A stretch of DNA of 64,000 nucleotides from Paragorgia papillata (lineage: Eukaryota; Cnidaria; Anthozoa; Scleralcyonacea; Coralliidae): NCBI GenBank assembly GCA_035771165.1, contig JAWNZC010000254.1, positions 1,174,001 to 1,238,000 on the forward strand, in the 5' to 3' direction. This document shows positions 39,301-51,113 of the stretch, piece after piece. Made by a program: the position numbers and the translations under genes. The notes under the pieces were generated by a model. It had not been told where the DNA came from. It did no database searches and was given only the letters and a program-made list of their open reading frames with translations. Position 1 is the first letter of the stretch. The number at the start of each line of letters is the position of its first letter.

Positions 39301-42300
39301 CATGCTTAAATTCGACCAAAAAGCCTCGTTTTCATGCTAAATTCGATGAAAAAGCCTCGTTTTCATGCTAAATTCGACCAAAAAGCCTCGTTTTCATGCT
39401 AAATTCGATGAAAAAGCCTCGTTTTCATGCTAAATTCGACCAAAAAGCCTCGTTTTCCATGCTAAATTCGATGAAAAAGCCTCGTTTTCATGCTAAATTC
39501 GACCAAAAAGCCTCGTTTTCATGCTAAATTCGATGAATAAGCCTCGTTTTCATGCTAAATTCGATGAAAAAAAGCCTCGTTTTCATGCTAAATTCGACCA
39601 AAAAGCCTCGTTTTCATGCTAAATTCGATGAAAAAGCCTCGTTTTCATGCTAAATTCGACCAAAAAGCCTCGTTTTCATGCTAAATTCGATGAAAAAGCC
39701 TCGTTTTCATGCTAAATTCGACCAAAAAGCCTCGTTTTCATGCTAAATTCGATGAAAAAGCCTCGTTTTCATGCTAAATTCGACAAAAAGCCTCGTTTTC
39801 ATGCTATAAATTCGATGAAAAAGCCTCTGTTTTCATGCTAAATTCGACCAAAAAGCCTCGTTTTCATGCTAAATTCGATGAAAAAAAGCTCGTTTTCATG
39901 CTAAATTCGATGAATTCGATGAAAAAAGCCTCGTTTTCATGCTAAATTCGACCAAAAAGCCTCGTTTTCATGCTAAATTCGATGAAAAAGCCTCGTTTTC
40001 ATGCTAAATTCGACCAAAAAGCCTCGTTTTCATGCTAAATTCGATGAAAAAAGCCTCGTTTTCATGCTAAATTCGACCAAAAAGCCTCGTTTTCATGCTA
40101 AATTCGATGAAAAAGCCTCGTTTTCATGCTAAATTCGACCAAAAAGCCTCGTTTTCATGCTAAATTCGACCAAAAAGCCTCGTTTTCATGCTAAATTCGA
40201 AAAAGCCTCGTTTTCATGCTAAATTCGACCAAAAAGCCTCGTTTTCATGCTAAATTCGACCAAAAAAGCCTCGTTTTCATGCTAAATTCGATGAAAAAGC
40301 CTCGTTTTTCATGCTAAATTCGACCAAAAAGCCTCGTTTTCATGCTTAAATTCGACCAAAAAGCCTCGTTTTCATGCTAAATTCGATGAAAAGCCTCGTT
40401 TTCATGCTAAATTCGACCAAAAAGCCTCGTTTTCATGCTAAATTCGATGAAAAAGCCTCGTTTTTCATGCTAAAATTCGACCAAAAAGCCTCGTTTTCAT
40501 GCTAAATTCGATGAAAAAGCCTCGTTTTCATGCTAAATTCGATGAAAAAGCCTCGTTTTCATGCTAAATTCGACCAAAAAGCCTCGTTTTCATGCTAAAT
40601 TCGATGAAAAAGCCTCGTTTTCATGCTAAATTCGACCAAAAAGCCTCGTTTTCATGCTAAATTCGATGAAAAAGCCTCGTTTTCATGCTAAATTCGACCA
40701 AAAAGCCTCGTTTTCATGCTAAATTCGATGAAAAAGCCTCGTTTTCATGCTAAATTCGACCAAAAAGCCTCGTTTTCATGCTAAATTCGATGAAAAAGCC
40801 TCGTTTTCATGCTAAATTCGACCAAAAAGCCTCGTTTTCATGCTAAATTCGATGAAAAAGCCTCGTTTTCATGCTAAATTCGACCAAAAAGCCTCGTTTT
40901 CATGCTAAATTCGATGAAAAAGCCTCGTTTTCATGCACGAAAAAGCCTCGTTTTCATGCTAAATTCGACCAAAAAGCCTCGTTTTCATGCTAAATTCGAT
41001 GAAAAAGCCTCGTTTTCATGCTAAATTAACCCAAAAAGAAAAAGCCTCGTTTTTCATGCTAAATTCGATGAAAAAGCCTCGTTTTCATGCTAAATTCGAC
41101 CAAAAAGCCTCGTTTTCATGCTAAATTCGATGAAAAAGCCTCGTTTTCATGCTAAATTCGACCAAAAAGCCTCGTTTTCATGCTAAATTCGATGAAAAAG
41201 CCTCGTTTTCATGCTAAATTCGACCAAAAAGCCTCGTTTTCATGCTAAATTCGATGAAAAAGCCTCTTTTTCATGCTAAATTCGACCAAAAAGCCTCGTT
41301 TTCATGCTAAATTCGATGAAAAAGCCTCGTTTTCATGCTAAATTCGATGAAAAAGCCTCGTTTTCATGCTAAATTCGACCAAAAAGCCTCGTTTTCATGC
41401 TAAATTCGATGAAAAAAGCCTCGTTTTCATGCTAAATTCGACCAAAAAGCCTCGTTTTCATGCTAAATTCGATGAAAAAGCCTCGTTTTCATGCTAAATT
41501 CGACCAAAAAGCCTCGTTTCATGCTAAATTCGATGAAAAAAGCTCGTTTTCATGCTAAATTCGACCAAAAAGCCTCGTTTTCATGCTAAATTTGAAAAAG
41601 CCTCGTTTTCATGCTAAATTCGACCAAAAAGCCTCGTTTTCATGCTAAATTCGATGAAAAAGCCTCGTTTTCATGCTAAATTCGACCAAAAAGCCTCGTT
41701 TTCATGCTAAATTCGATGAAAAAGCCTCGTTTTCATGCTAAATTCGACCAAAAAGCCTCGTTTTCATGCTAAATTCGATGAAAAAGCCTCGTTTTCATGC
41801 TAAATTCGATGAAAAAGCCTCGTTTTCATGCTAAATTCGACCAAAAAGCCTCGTTTTCATGCTAAATTCGATGAAAAAGCCTCGTTTTCATGCTAAATTC
41901 GATGAAAAAGCCTCGTTTTCATGCTAAATTCGACCAAAAAGCCTCGTTTTCATGCTAAATTCGATGAAAAAGCCTCGTTTTCATGCTAAATTCGACCAAA
42001 AAGCCTCGTTTTCATGCTAAATTCGATGAAAAAGCCTCGTTTTCATGCTAAATTCGACCAAAAAAGCCTCGTTTTCATGCTAAATTCGATGAAAAAGCCT
42101 CGTTTTCATGCTAAATTCGATGAAAAAGCCTCGTTTTCATGCTAAATTCGACCAAAAAGCCTCGTTTTCATGCTAAATTCGATGAAAAAGCCTCGTTTTC
42201 ATGCTAAATTCGACCAAAAAGCCTCGTTTTCATGCTAAATTCGATGAAAAAGCCTCGTTTTCATGCTATAATTCGACCAAAAAGCCTCGTTTTCATGCTA

Positions 42301-45300
42301 AATTCGATGAAAAAAGCCTCGTTTTCATGCTAAATTCGACCAAAAAGCCTCGTTTTCATGCTAAATTCGATGAAAAAGCCTCGTTTTCATGCTAAATTCG
42401 ACCAAAAAGCCTCGTTTTCATGCTAAATTCGATGAAAAAGCCTCGTTTTCATGCTAAATTCGACCAAAAAGCCTCGTTTTCATGCTAAATTCGATGAAAA
42501 AGCCTCGTTTTCATGCTAAATTCGATGAAAAAGCCTCGTTTTCATGCTAAATTCGACCAAAAAGCCTCTTTTTCATGCTAAATTCGACCAAAAAGCCTCG
42601 TTTTCATGCTAAATTCGATGAAAAAGCCTCGTTTTCATGCTAAATTCGACCAAAAAGCCTCGTTTTCATGCTAAATTTGACCAAAAAGCCTCGTTTTCAT
42701 GCTAAATTCGATGAAAAAGCCTCGTTTTCATGCTAAATTCGACCAAAAAGCCTCGTTTTCATGCTAAATTCGATGAAAAAGCCTCGTTTTCATGCTAAAT
42801 TCGACCAAAAAGCCTCGTTTTCATGCTAAATTCGATGAAAAAAGCCTCGTTTTCATGCTAAATTCGACCAAAAAGCCTCGTTTTCATGCTAAATTCGACC
42901 AAAAAGCCTCGTTTTCATGCTAAATTCGATGAAAAAGCCTCGTTTTCATGCTAAATTCGACCAAAAAGCCTCGTTTTCATGCTAAATTCGATGAAAAAGC
43001 CTCGTTTTCATGCTAAATTCGACCAAAAAGCCTCGTTTTCATGCTAAATTCGATAAAAAAAGCCTCGTTTTCATGCTAAATTCGATGAAAAAGCCTCGTT
43101 TTCATGCTAAATTCGACCAAAAAGCCTCGTTTTCATGCTAAATTCGATGAAAAAGCCTCGTTTTCATGCTAAATTCGACCAAAAAGCCTCGTTTTCATGC
43201 TAAATTCGATGAAAAAGCCTCGTTTTCATGCTAAATTCGACCAAAAAAGCCTCGTTTTCATGCTAAATTCGATGAAAAAGCCTCGTTTTCATGCTAAATT
43301 CGACCAAAAAGCCTCGTTTTCATGCTAAATTCGATGAAAAAGCCTCGTTTTCATGCTAAATTCGACCAAAAAGCCTCGTTTTCATGCTAAATTCGATGAA
43401 AAAGCCTCGTTTTCATGCTAAATTCGATGAAAAAGCCTCGTTTTCATGCTAAATTCGACCAAATAAGCCTCGTTTTCATGCTAAATTCGATGAAAAAGCC
43501 TCGTTTTCATGCTTAAATTCGACCAAAAAGCCTCGTTTTCATGCTAAATTCGATGAAAAAGCCTCGTTTTCATGCTAAATTCGACCAAAAAGCCTCGTTT
43601 TCATGCTAAATTCGATGAAAAAGCCTCGTTTTCATGCTAAATTCGATGAAAAAGCCTCGTTTTCATGCTAAATTCGACCAAAAAGCCTCGTTTTCATGCT
43701 AAATTCGATGAAAAAGCCTCGTTTTCATGCTAAATTCGACCAAAAAAGCCTCGTTTTCATGCTAAATTCGATGAAAAAGCCTCGTTTTCATGCTAAATTC
43801 GACCAAAAAGCCTCGTTTTCATGCTAAATTCGATGAAAAAGCCTCGTTTTCATGCTAAATTCGACCAAAAAGCCTCGTTTTCATGCTAAATTCGATGAAA
43901 AAGCCTCGTTTTCATGCTAAATTCGATGAAAAAGCCTCGTTTTCATGCTAAATTCGACCAAAAAGCCTCGTTTTTCATGCTAAATTCGATGAAAAAAGCC
44001 TCGTTTTCATGCTAAATTCGACCAAAAATGCCTCGTTTTCATGCTAAATTCGATGAAAAAGCCTCGTTTTCATGCTAAATTCGACCAAAAAGCCTCGTTT
44101 TCATGCTAAAATTCGATGAAAAAGCCTCGTTTTCATGCTAAATTCGACCAAAAAGCCTCGTTTTCATGCTAAATTCGATGAAAAAGGCCTCGTTTTCATG
44201 CTAAATTCGACCAAAAAGCCTCGTTTTCATGCTAAATTCGATGAAAAAGCCTCGTTTTCATGCTAAATTCGACCAAAAAGCCTCGTTTTCATGCTAAATT
44301 CGATGAAAAAGCCTCGTTTTCATGCTAAATTCGACCAAAAAGCCTCGTTTTCATGCTAAATTCGATGAAAAAAGCCTCGTTTTCATGCTAAATTCGACCA
44401 AAAAGCCTCGTTTTCATGCTAAATTCGATGAAAAAGCCTCGTTTTCATGCTAAATTCGACCAAAAAGCCTCGTTTTCATGCTAAATTCGATGAAAAAGCC
44501 TCGTTTTCATGCTAAATTCGATGAAAAAGCCTCGTTTTCATGCTAAATTCGACCAAAAAAGCCTCGTTTTCATGCTAAATTCGATGAAAAAGCCTCGTTT
44601 TCATGCTAAATTCGATGAAAAAGCCTCGTTTTCATGCTAAATTCGACCAAAAAGCCTCGTTTTCATGCTAAATTCGATGAAAAAGCCTCGTTTTCATGCT
44701 AAATTCGACCAAAAAAGCCTCGTTTTCATGCTAAATTCGATGAAAAAGCCTCGTTTTCATGCTAAATTCGACCAAAAAGCCTCGTTTTCATGCTAAATTC
44801 GATGAAAAAGCCTCGTTTTCATGCTTAAATTCGATGAAAAAGCCTCGTTTTCATGCTAAATTCGACCAAAAAAGCCTCGTTTTCATGCTAAATTCGATGA
44901 AAAAAGCCTCGTTTTCATGCTAAATTCGACCAAAAAGCCTCGTTTTCATGCTAAATTCGATGAAAAAAGCCTCTTTTTCATGCTAAATTCGACCAAAAAG
45001 CCTCGTTTTCATGCTAAATTCGATGAAAAAGCCTCGTTTTTCATGCTAAAATTCGACCAAAAAAAGCCTCGTTTTCATGCTAAATTCGATGAAAAAGCCT
45101 CGTTTTCATGCTAAATTCGACCAAAAAGCCTCGTTTTCATGCTAAATTCGATGAAAAAGCCTCTTTTTCATGCTAAATTCGACCAAAAAGCCTCGTTTTC
45201 ATGCTAAATTCGATGAAAAAGCCTCGTTTTCATGCTAAATTCGACCAAAAAGCCTCGTTTTCATGCTAAATTCGATGACCAAGCCTCGTTTTCATGCTAA

Positions 45301-46162
45301 ATTCGATGAAAAAGCCTCGTTTTCATGCTAAATTCGACCAAAAAGCCTCGTTTTCATGCTAAATTCGATGAAAAAGCCTCTTTTTCATGCTAAATTCGAC
45401 CAAAAAGCCTCGTTTTCATGCTAAATTCGATGAAAAAGCCTCGTTTTCATGCTAAATTCGACCAAAAAGCCTCGTTTTCATGCTAAATTTGACCAAAAAG
45501 CCTCGTTTTCATGCTAAATTCGATGAAAAAGCCTCGTTTTCATGCTAAATTCGACCAAAAAGCCTCGTTTTCATGCTAAATTCGATGAAAAAGCCTCGTT
45601 TTCATGCTAAATTCGACCAAAAAGCCTCGTTTTCATGCTAAATTCGATGAAAAAGCCTCGTTTTCATGCTAAATTCGATGAAAAAGCCTCGTTTTCATGC
45701 TAAATTCGACCAAAAAGCCTCGTTTTCATGCTAAATTCGATGAAAAAGCCTCGTTTTCATGCTAAATTCGACCAAAAAGCCTCGTTTTCATGCTAAATTC
45801 GATGAAAAAGCCTCGTTTTCATGCTAAATTCGACCAAAAAGCCTCGTTTTCATGCTAAATTCGATGAAAAAGCCTCTTTTTCATGCTAAATTCGACCAAA
45901 AAGCCTCGTTTTCATGCTAAATTCGATGAAAAAGCCTCGTTTTCATGCTAAATTCGACCAAAAAGCCTCGTTTTCATGCTAAATTCGATGAAAAAGCCTC
46001 GTTTTCATGCTAAATTCGATGAAAAAGCCTCGTTTTCATGCTAAATTCGACCAAAAAGCCTCGTTTTCATGCTAAATTCGATGAAAAAGCCTCGTTTTCA
46101 TGCTAAATTCGACCAAAAAGCCTCGTTTTCATGCTAAATTCGATGAAAAAGCCTCGTTTTCA
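39301..46162 (+). repeat. Right block of the 31-bp array, homogeneous, mostly A-B alternation
   Basis: Monomers are again nearly uniform. Strict A-B-A-B order dominates, with occasional AA doublets (for example near 43411, 43639 and 45660) and few BB. A G-to-T variant giving CCTCTTTTTCATG recurs near 41275, 42567, 44973, 45165, 45380 and 45877; I did not notice it in the left block. A few irregular monomers remain: 39906-39921 (TTCGATGAATTCGATG), 40931-40945 (CATGCACGAAAAAG) and 41024-41042 (ATTAACCCAAAAAG). The block ends inside a monomer at TTTTCA, where the second satellite begins. Confidence 0.92.
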
Positions 46163-46168
46163 GTTAGG
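46157..46168 (+). other. Junction between the two satellites at shared TTTTCA
   Basis: The last 31-bp monomer runs GCCTCGTTTTCA and then continues directly as GTTAGGGTTAG. The same hexamer TTTTCA ends the first two units of the second satellite (at 46324-46329 and 46519-46524, preceded by CTA). Both repeats therefore contain the bases at the breakpoint, so the exact point of exchange lies anywhere within 46157-46162. There is no transition sequence, and no 31-bp copy appears to the right of this point. Confidence 0.9.
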
Positions 46169-46708
46169 GTTAGCCTAGGGTTAGGGTTAGGGTTAGATTG
46201 AGTATTTGTGCTATAACTTTAGTTAGGGTTCGAATTGGAGAATAGGACAACTACCATTGGATAGAGCTCGGCGCGCGCTTTCGAATGATAGGTTACACGA
46301 CCCATATCGGAGTACTTTTACTATTTTCAGTTAGGGTTAGCCTAGGGTTAGGGTTAGCCTAGGGTTAGGGTTAGACTAGGGTTAGGGTTAGATTGAGTAT
46401 TTGTGCTATAACTTTAGTTAGGGTTCGAATTGGAGAATTGGACAACTACCATTGGATAGAGCTCGGCGCGCGCTTTCGAATGATAGGTTACACGACCCAT
46501 ATCGGAGTACTTTTACTATTTTCAGTTAGGGTTAGCCTAGTGTTAGGGTTAGGGTTAGACTAGGGTTAGGGTTAGATTGAGTATTTGTGCTGTAACTTTA
46601 GTTAGGGTTCGAATTGGAGAATAGGACAACTACCATTGGATAGAGCTCGGCGCGCGCTTTCGAATGATAGGTTACACGACCCATATCGGAGTACTTTTAC
46701 TATTTTCA
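46163..46708 (+). repeat. Three diverged border units (167, 195 and 184 bp)
   Basis: Units at 46163, 46330 and 46525 share features missing from the rest of the array: CTTTTACTATTTTCA without the 8-bp TTAAAATT piece, GCTCGGCGCG instead of GCTCGACGCG, GATAGGTTACAC instead of GATATGTTACAC, and TTGAGTATTTGTGCT instead of TTTGGTATTTGGGCT. The first unit also lacks part of the telomere-like block. The next unit (46709-46900) begins like these but ends like the main family, so it looks like a hybrid. Diverged units at the edge of an array are expected where unequal exchange homogenises the interior less efficiently at its ends. Confidence 0.88.
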
Positions 46709-46900
46709 GTTAGGGTTAGCCTAGGGTTAGGGTTAGGGTTAGACTAGGGTTAGGGTTAGATTGAGTATTTGTGCTATAACTTTAGTTAGGGTTCGAATTG
46801 GAGAATAGGACAACTACCATTGGATAGAGCTCGACGCGCGCTTTCGAATGATATGTTACACGACCCATATCGGAGTACTTTTAAAATTTTACTATTTTCG

Positions 46901-48820
46901 GTTGCGGTTAACCTAGGGTTAGAGTTAGGGTTAGACTAGGGTTAGAGTTAGATTTGGAATTTGGGCTATAGATTTAGTTAGGGTTCGAATTGGAGAATAG
47001 GACAACTACCATTGGATAGAGCTCGACGCGCGCTTTCGAATGATATGTTACACGACCCATATCGGAGTACTTTTAAAATTTTACTATTTTCGGTTGCGGT
47101 TAACCTAGGGTTAGAGTTAGGGTTAGACTAGGGTTAGGGTTAGATTTGGTATTTGGGCTATAGATTTAGTTAGGGTTCGAATTGGAGAATAGGACAACTA
47201 CCATTGGATAGAGCTCGACGCGCGCTTTCGAATGATATGTTACACGACCCATATCGGGGTACTTTTAAAATTTTACTATTTTCGGTTGGGGTTAACCTAG
47301 GGTTAGAGTTAGGGTTAGACTAGGGTTAGGGTTAGATTTGGTATTTGGGCTATAGATTTAGTTAGGGTTCGAATTGGAGAATAGGACAACTACCATTGGA
47401 TAGAGCTCGACGCGCGCTTTCGAATGATATGTTACACGACCCATATCGGAGTACTTTTAAAATTTTACTATTTTCGGTTGCGGTTAACCTAGGGTTAGAG
47501 TTAGGGTTAGACTAGGGTTAGGGTTAGATTTGGTATTTGGGCTATAGATTTAGTTAGGGTTCGAATTGGAGAATAGGACAACTACCATTGGATAGAGCTC
47601 GACGCGCGCTTTCGAATGATATGTTACACGACCCATATCGGAGTACTTTTAAAATTTTACTATTTTCGGTTGCGGTTAACCTAGGGTTAGAGTTAGGGTT
47701 AGACTAGGGTTAGGGTTAGATTTGGTATTTGGGCTATAGATTTAGTTAGGGTTCGAATTGGAGAATAGGACAACTACCATTGGATAGAGCTCGACGCGCG
47801 CTTTCGAATGATATGTTACACGACCCATATCGGAGTACTTTTAAAATTTTACTATTTTCGGTTGGGGTTAACCTAGGGTTAGAGTTAGGGTCAGACTAGG
47901 GTTAGGGTTAGATTTGGTATTTGGGCTATAGATTTAGTTAGGGTTCGAATTGGAGAATAGGACAACTACCATTGGATAGAGCTCGACGCGCGCTTTCGAA
48001 TGATATGTTACACGACCCATATCGGAGTACTTTTAAAATTTTACTATTTTCGGTTGCGGTTAACCTAGGGTTAGAGTTAGGGTTAGACTAGGGTTAGGGT
48101 TATATTTGGTATTTGGGCTATAGATTTAGTTAGGGTTCGAATTGGAGAATAGGACAACTACCATTGGATAGAGCTCGACGCGCGCTTTCGAATGATATGT
48201 TACACGACCCATATCGGAGTACTTTTAAAATTTTACTATTTTCGGTTGGGGTTAACCTAGGGTTAGAGTTAGGGTCAGACTAGGGTTAGGGTTAGATTTG
48301 GTATTTGGGCTATAGATTTAGTTAGGGTTCGAATTGGAGAATAGGACAACTACCATTGGATAGAGCTCGACGCGCGCTTTCGAATGATATGTTACACGAC
48401 CCATATCGGAGTACTTTTAAAATTTTACTATTTTCGGTTGGGGTTAACCTAGGGTTAGAGTTAGGGTCAGACTAGGGTTAGGGTTAGATTTGGTATTTGG
48501 GCTATAGATTTAGTTAGGGTTCGAATTGGAGAATAGGACAACTACCATTGGATAGAGCTCGACGCGCGCTTTCGAATGATATGTTACACGACCCATATCG
48601 GAGTACTTTTAAAATTTTACTATTTTCGGTTGGGGTTAACCTAGGGTTAGAGTTAGGGTCAGACTAGGGTTAGGGTTAGATTTGGTATTTGGGCTATAGA
48701 TTTAGTTAGGGTTCGAATTGGAGAATAGGACAACTACCATTGGATAGAGCTCGACGCGCGCTTTCTAATGATATGTTACACGACCCATATCGGAGTACTT
48801 TTAAAATTTTACTATTTTCG
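46901..48820 (+). repeat. Ten uniform 192-bp units
   Basis: Units start at 46901 and then every 192 bp to 48629. They differ only by scattered substitutions, mainly GTTGCGG versus GTTGGGG at the start and AGGGTTAGACTAGG versus AGGGTCAGACTAGG. The GTCAGAC variant marks the units at 47861, 48245, 48437 and 48629, which suggests local spread of one variant. Perfect length conservation over ten units indicates recent amplification. Confidence 0.93.
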
Positions 48821-49159
48821 GTTGGGGTTAACCTAGGGTTAGACTAGAGTTAGGGTTAGATTGGGTATTTGGGCTATAGATTTAGTTAGGGTTCGAATTG
48901 GAGAATAGGACAACTACCATTGGATAGAGCTCGACGCGCGCTTTCGAATGATATGTTACACGACCCATATCGGAGTACTTTTAAAATTTTACTATATTCG
49001 GTTGGGGTTAACCTAGGGTTAGGGTTAGGGTTAGACTAGGGTTAGGGTTAGATTGGGTATTTGGGCTTTAGATTTAGTTAGTGTTCGAATTGGAGAATAG
49101 GACAACTACCATTGGATAGAGCTCGACGCGCCCTTTCGAATGATATGTTACACGACCCA

Positions 49160-49408
49160 CTGTTACACCACCCTTTCGAATGATATGTTACACGAAAGTG
49201 TAATTTTTAAAGAGATATTTCAATTTAAAAAATTTTGTGAGCAGACATTCAATGTACACTATTTCATGTTTTTTAAGGAAGCAAGATGACGAAGAGCTTG
49301 CTGGCTATCTTATACTTCTACAGGTAGCAATTTTTTAATAAATTTTCAAAGTTATCATATTTTAACACCAACGACAGCAGTAACAGCAACACCATCAGCA
49401 ACAACAAT

Positions 49409-49449
<41 letters not shown>

Positions 49450-49640
49450 CGAGAACAACAATAATAATAACAGCAGCAGAAGCAACAACAACAACAACAA
49501 CAACACAACACCATCAACAACAACACTTGCAGCAGAAGCAACACCACTACCACCACTACCACCACCACCACCAACAACAACAACATTAATAACAACACCA
49601 GCACTTCCAACAGATTATTGTCCTGTCTATATATGTTCCT
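49160..49640. repeat. Insert copy 1 (481 bp) with (CAA)n, in an L unit
   Basis: The insert replaces the join between CACGACCCA and ATATCGGAG of a normal unit. In order it has CTGTTACACCA; a repeat of 25 bp of the unit itself (49171-49195, the same as 49131-49155); about 190 bp of AT-rich unique sequence containing GTGAGCAGACATTC and GAAGAGCTTGCTGGC; CAG/CAA-rich sequence; a (CAA)n run at 49411-49450; AATAATAATAAC; a second CAA stretch; CCACTACC and (CCA)n; and GTCTATATATGTTCCT. The same structure is found in seven more copies. I see no transposase frame, terminal inverted repeats or poly-A tail. On the plus strand an open frame without ATG runs from just after a TGA near 49288 to CATTAA, but it is mostly Thr, Gln and His from the microsatellite. 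Confidence 0.88.
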
Positions 49641-50397
49641 ATATCCGAGTACTTTTAAAATTTTCCTATTTTCGGTTGGGGTTAACCTAGGGTTAGGGTT
49701 AGGGTTAGACTAGGGTTAGGGTTAGATTGGGTATTTGGGCTATAGATTTAGTTAGGGTTCGAATTGGAGAATAGGACAACTACCATTGGATAGAGCTCGA
49801 CGCGCGCTTTCGAATGATATGTTACACGACCCATATCGGAGTACTTTTAAAATTTTACTATTTTCGGTTAGGGTTAGCCTAGGGTTAGAGTTAGGGTTAA
49901 ACTAGGGTTAGGGTTAGATTGGATATTTGGGCTATAGATTTAGTTAGGGTTCGAATTGGAGAATAGGACAACTACCATTGGATAGAGGTCGACGCGCGCT
50001 TTCGAATGATATGTTACACGACCCATATCGGAGTACTTTTAAAATTTTACTATTTTCGGTTGGGGTTAACCTAGGGTTAGACTAGAGTTAGGGTTAGATT
50101 GGGTATTTGGGCTATAGATTTAGTTAGGGTTCGAATTGGAGAATAGGACAACTACCATTGGATAGAGCTCGACGCGCGCTTTCGAATGATATGTTACACG
50201 ACCCATATCGGAGTACTTTTAAAATTTTACTATATTCGGTTGGGGTTAACCTAGGGTTAGGGTTAGGGTTAGACTAGGGTTAGGGTTAGATTGGGTATTT
50301 GGGCTGTAGATTTAGTTAGTGTTCGAATTGGAGAATAGGACAACTACCATTGGATAGAGCTCGACGCGCCCTTTCGAATGATATGTTACACGACCCA

Positions 50398-50646
50398 CTG
50401 TTACACCACCCTTTCGAATGATATGTTACACGAAAGTGTAATTTTTAAAGAGATATTTCAATTTAAAAAATTTTGTGAGCAGACATTCAATGTACACTAT
50501 TTCATGTTTTTTAAGGAAGCAAGATGACGAAGAGCTTGCTGGCTATCTTATACTTCTACAGGTAGCAATTTTTTAATAAATTTTCAAAGTTATCATATTT
50601 TAACACCAACGACAGCAGTAACAGCAACACCATCAGCAACAAGAAT

Positions 50647-50690
<44 letters not shown>

Positions 50691-50724
50691 CGAGAACAAC
50701 AATAATAATAACAGCAGCAGAAGC

Positions 50725-50755
<31 letters not shown>

Positions 50756-50887
50756 CAACACCATCAACAACAACACTTGCAGCAGAAGCAACACCACTAC
50801 CACCACTACCACCACCACCACCAACAACAACATTAATAACAACACCAGCACTTCCAACAGATTATTGTCCTGTCTATATATGTTCCT
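50398..50887. repeat. Insert copy 2 (490 bp), in an L unit
   Basis: This copy has the same structure as copy 1. The pure (CAA)n run is at 50649-50691 (43 bp) and is preceded by GCAACAAGAATAAC, the G-bearing variant. The host unit spans 50239-50921. Minus-strand open frames of poly-Leu and poly-Cys across the tract (50556-50756 and 50633-50857) reflect the triplet repeat and are not genes. Confidence 0.88.
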
Positions 50888-51113
50888 ATATCCGAGTACT
50901 TTTAAAATTTTCCTATTTTCGGTTGGGGTTAACCTAGGGTTAGGGTTAGGGTTAGACTAGGGTTAGGGTTAGATTGGGTATTTGGGCTATAGATTTAGTT
51001 AGGGTTCGAATTGGAGAATAGGACAACTACCATTGGATAGAGCTCGACGCGCGCTTTCGAATGATATGTTACACGACCCATATCGGAGTACTTTTAAAAT
51101 TTTACTATATTCG

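Larger units (their letters stand above)
1..46162 (+). repeat. 31-bp satellite array, two monomer types (A and B)
   Basis: This is a head-to-tail array of roughly 1,490 monomers of 31 bp. The monomer reads GTTTTCATGCTAAATTCGA, then TG (type A) or CC (type B), then AAAAAGCCTC. All copies have the same orientation and I saw no inverted segment. GC content is about 35 percent for A and 39 percent for B, and each monomer holds two CpG sites (in TTCGA and CTCGT) and one TCGA. A and B alternate with frequent AA and BB breaks, so the array behaves as a loose 62-bp dimer. Because 31 is not a multiple of 3, every forward reading frame meets the TAA in TGCTAA within three monomers, so the array cannot encode a long repeat protein. 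The array starts before the window, so its full length is unknown. I do not recognise it as a named satellite family. Confidence 0.98.

Noticed and set aside
42201..45114. Open frames at 42201-42395 and 44917-45114 in the cleaner right block
   Set aside because: The cause is the same: extra A bases at specific monomers shift the frame past the stop. Neighbouring monomers without the indel are closed.
1..46162. CRISPR-like regular short repeats
   Set aside because: The 31-bp repeats are directly adjacent with no spacers, and there are no cas genes. This is a eukaryotic-type satellite.
49131..49195. The 25-bp duplication (49131-49155 and 49171-49195) as a transposon target-site duplication
   Set aside because: Both copies lie at the left side of the insert with a 40-bp spacing; none lies at the right end, so they do not flank the insert as a target duplication would.
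49280..49340. A possible exon with splice-like TTCTACAGGTAGCA in the insert
   Set aside because: The peptide from ATGACGAAGAGC is 13 residues before a stop, and no further exon or known protein sequence is seen. The splice-like match is short and likely due to chance.
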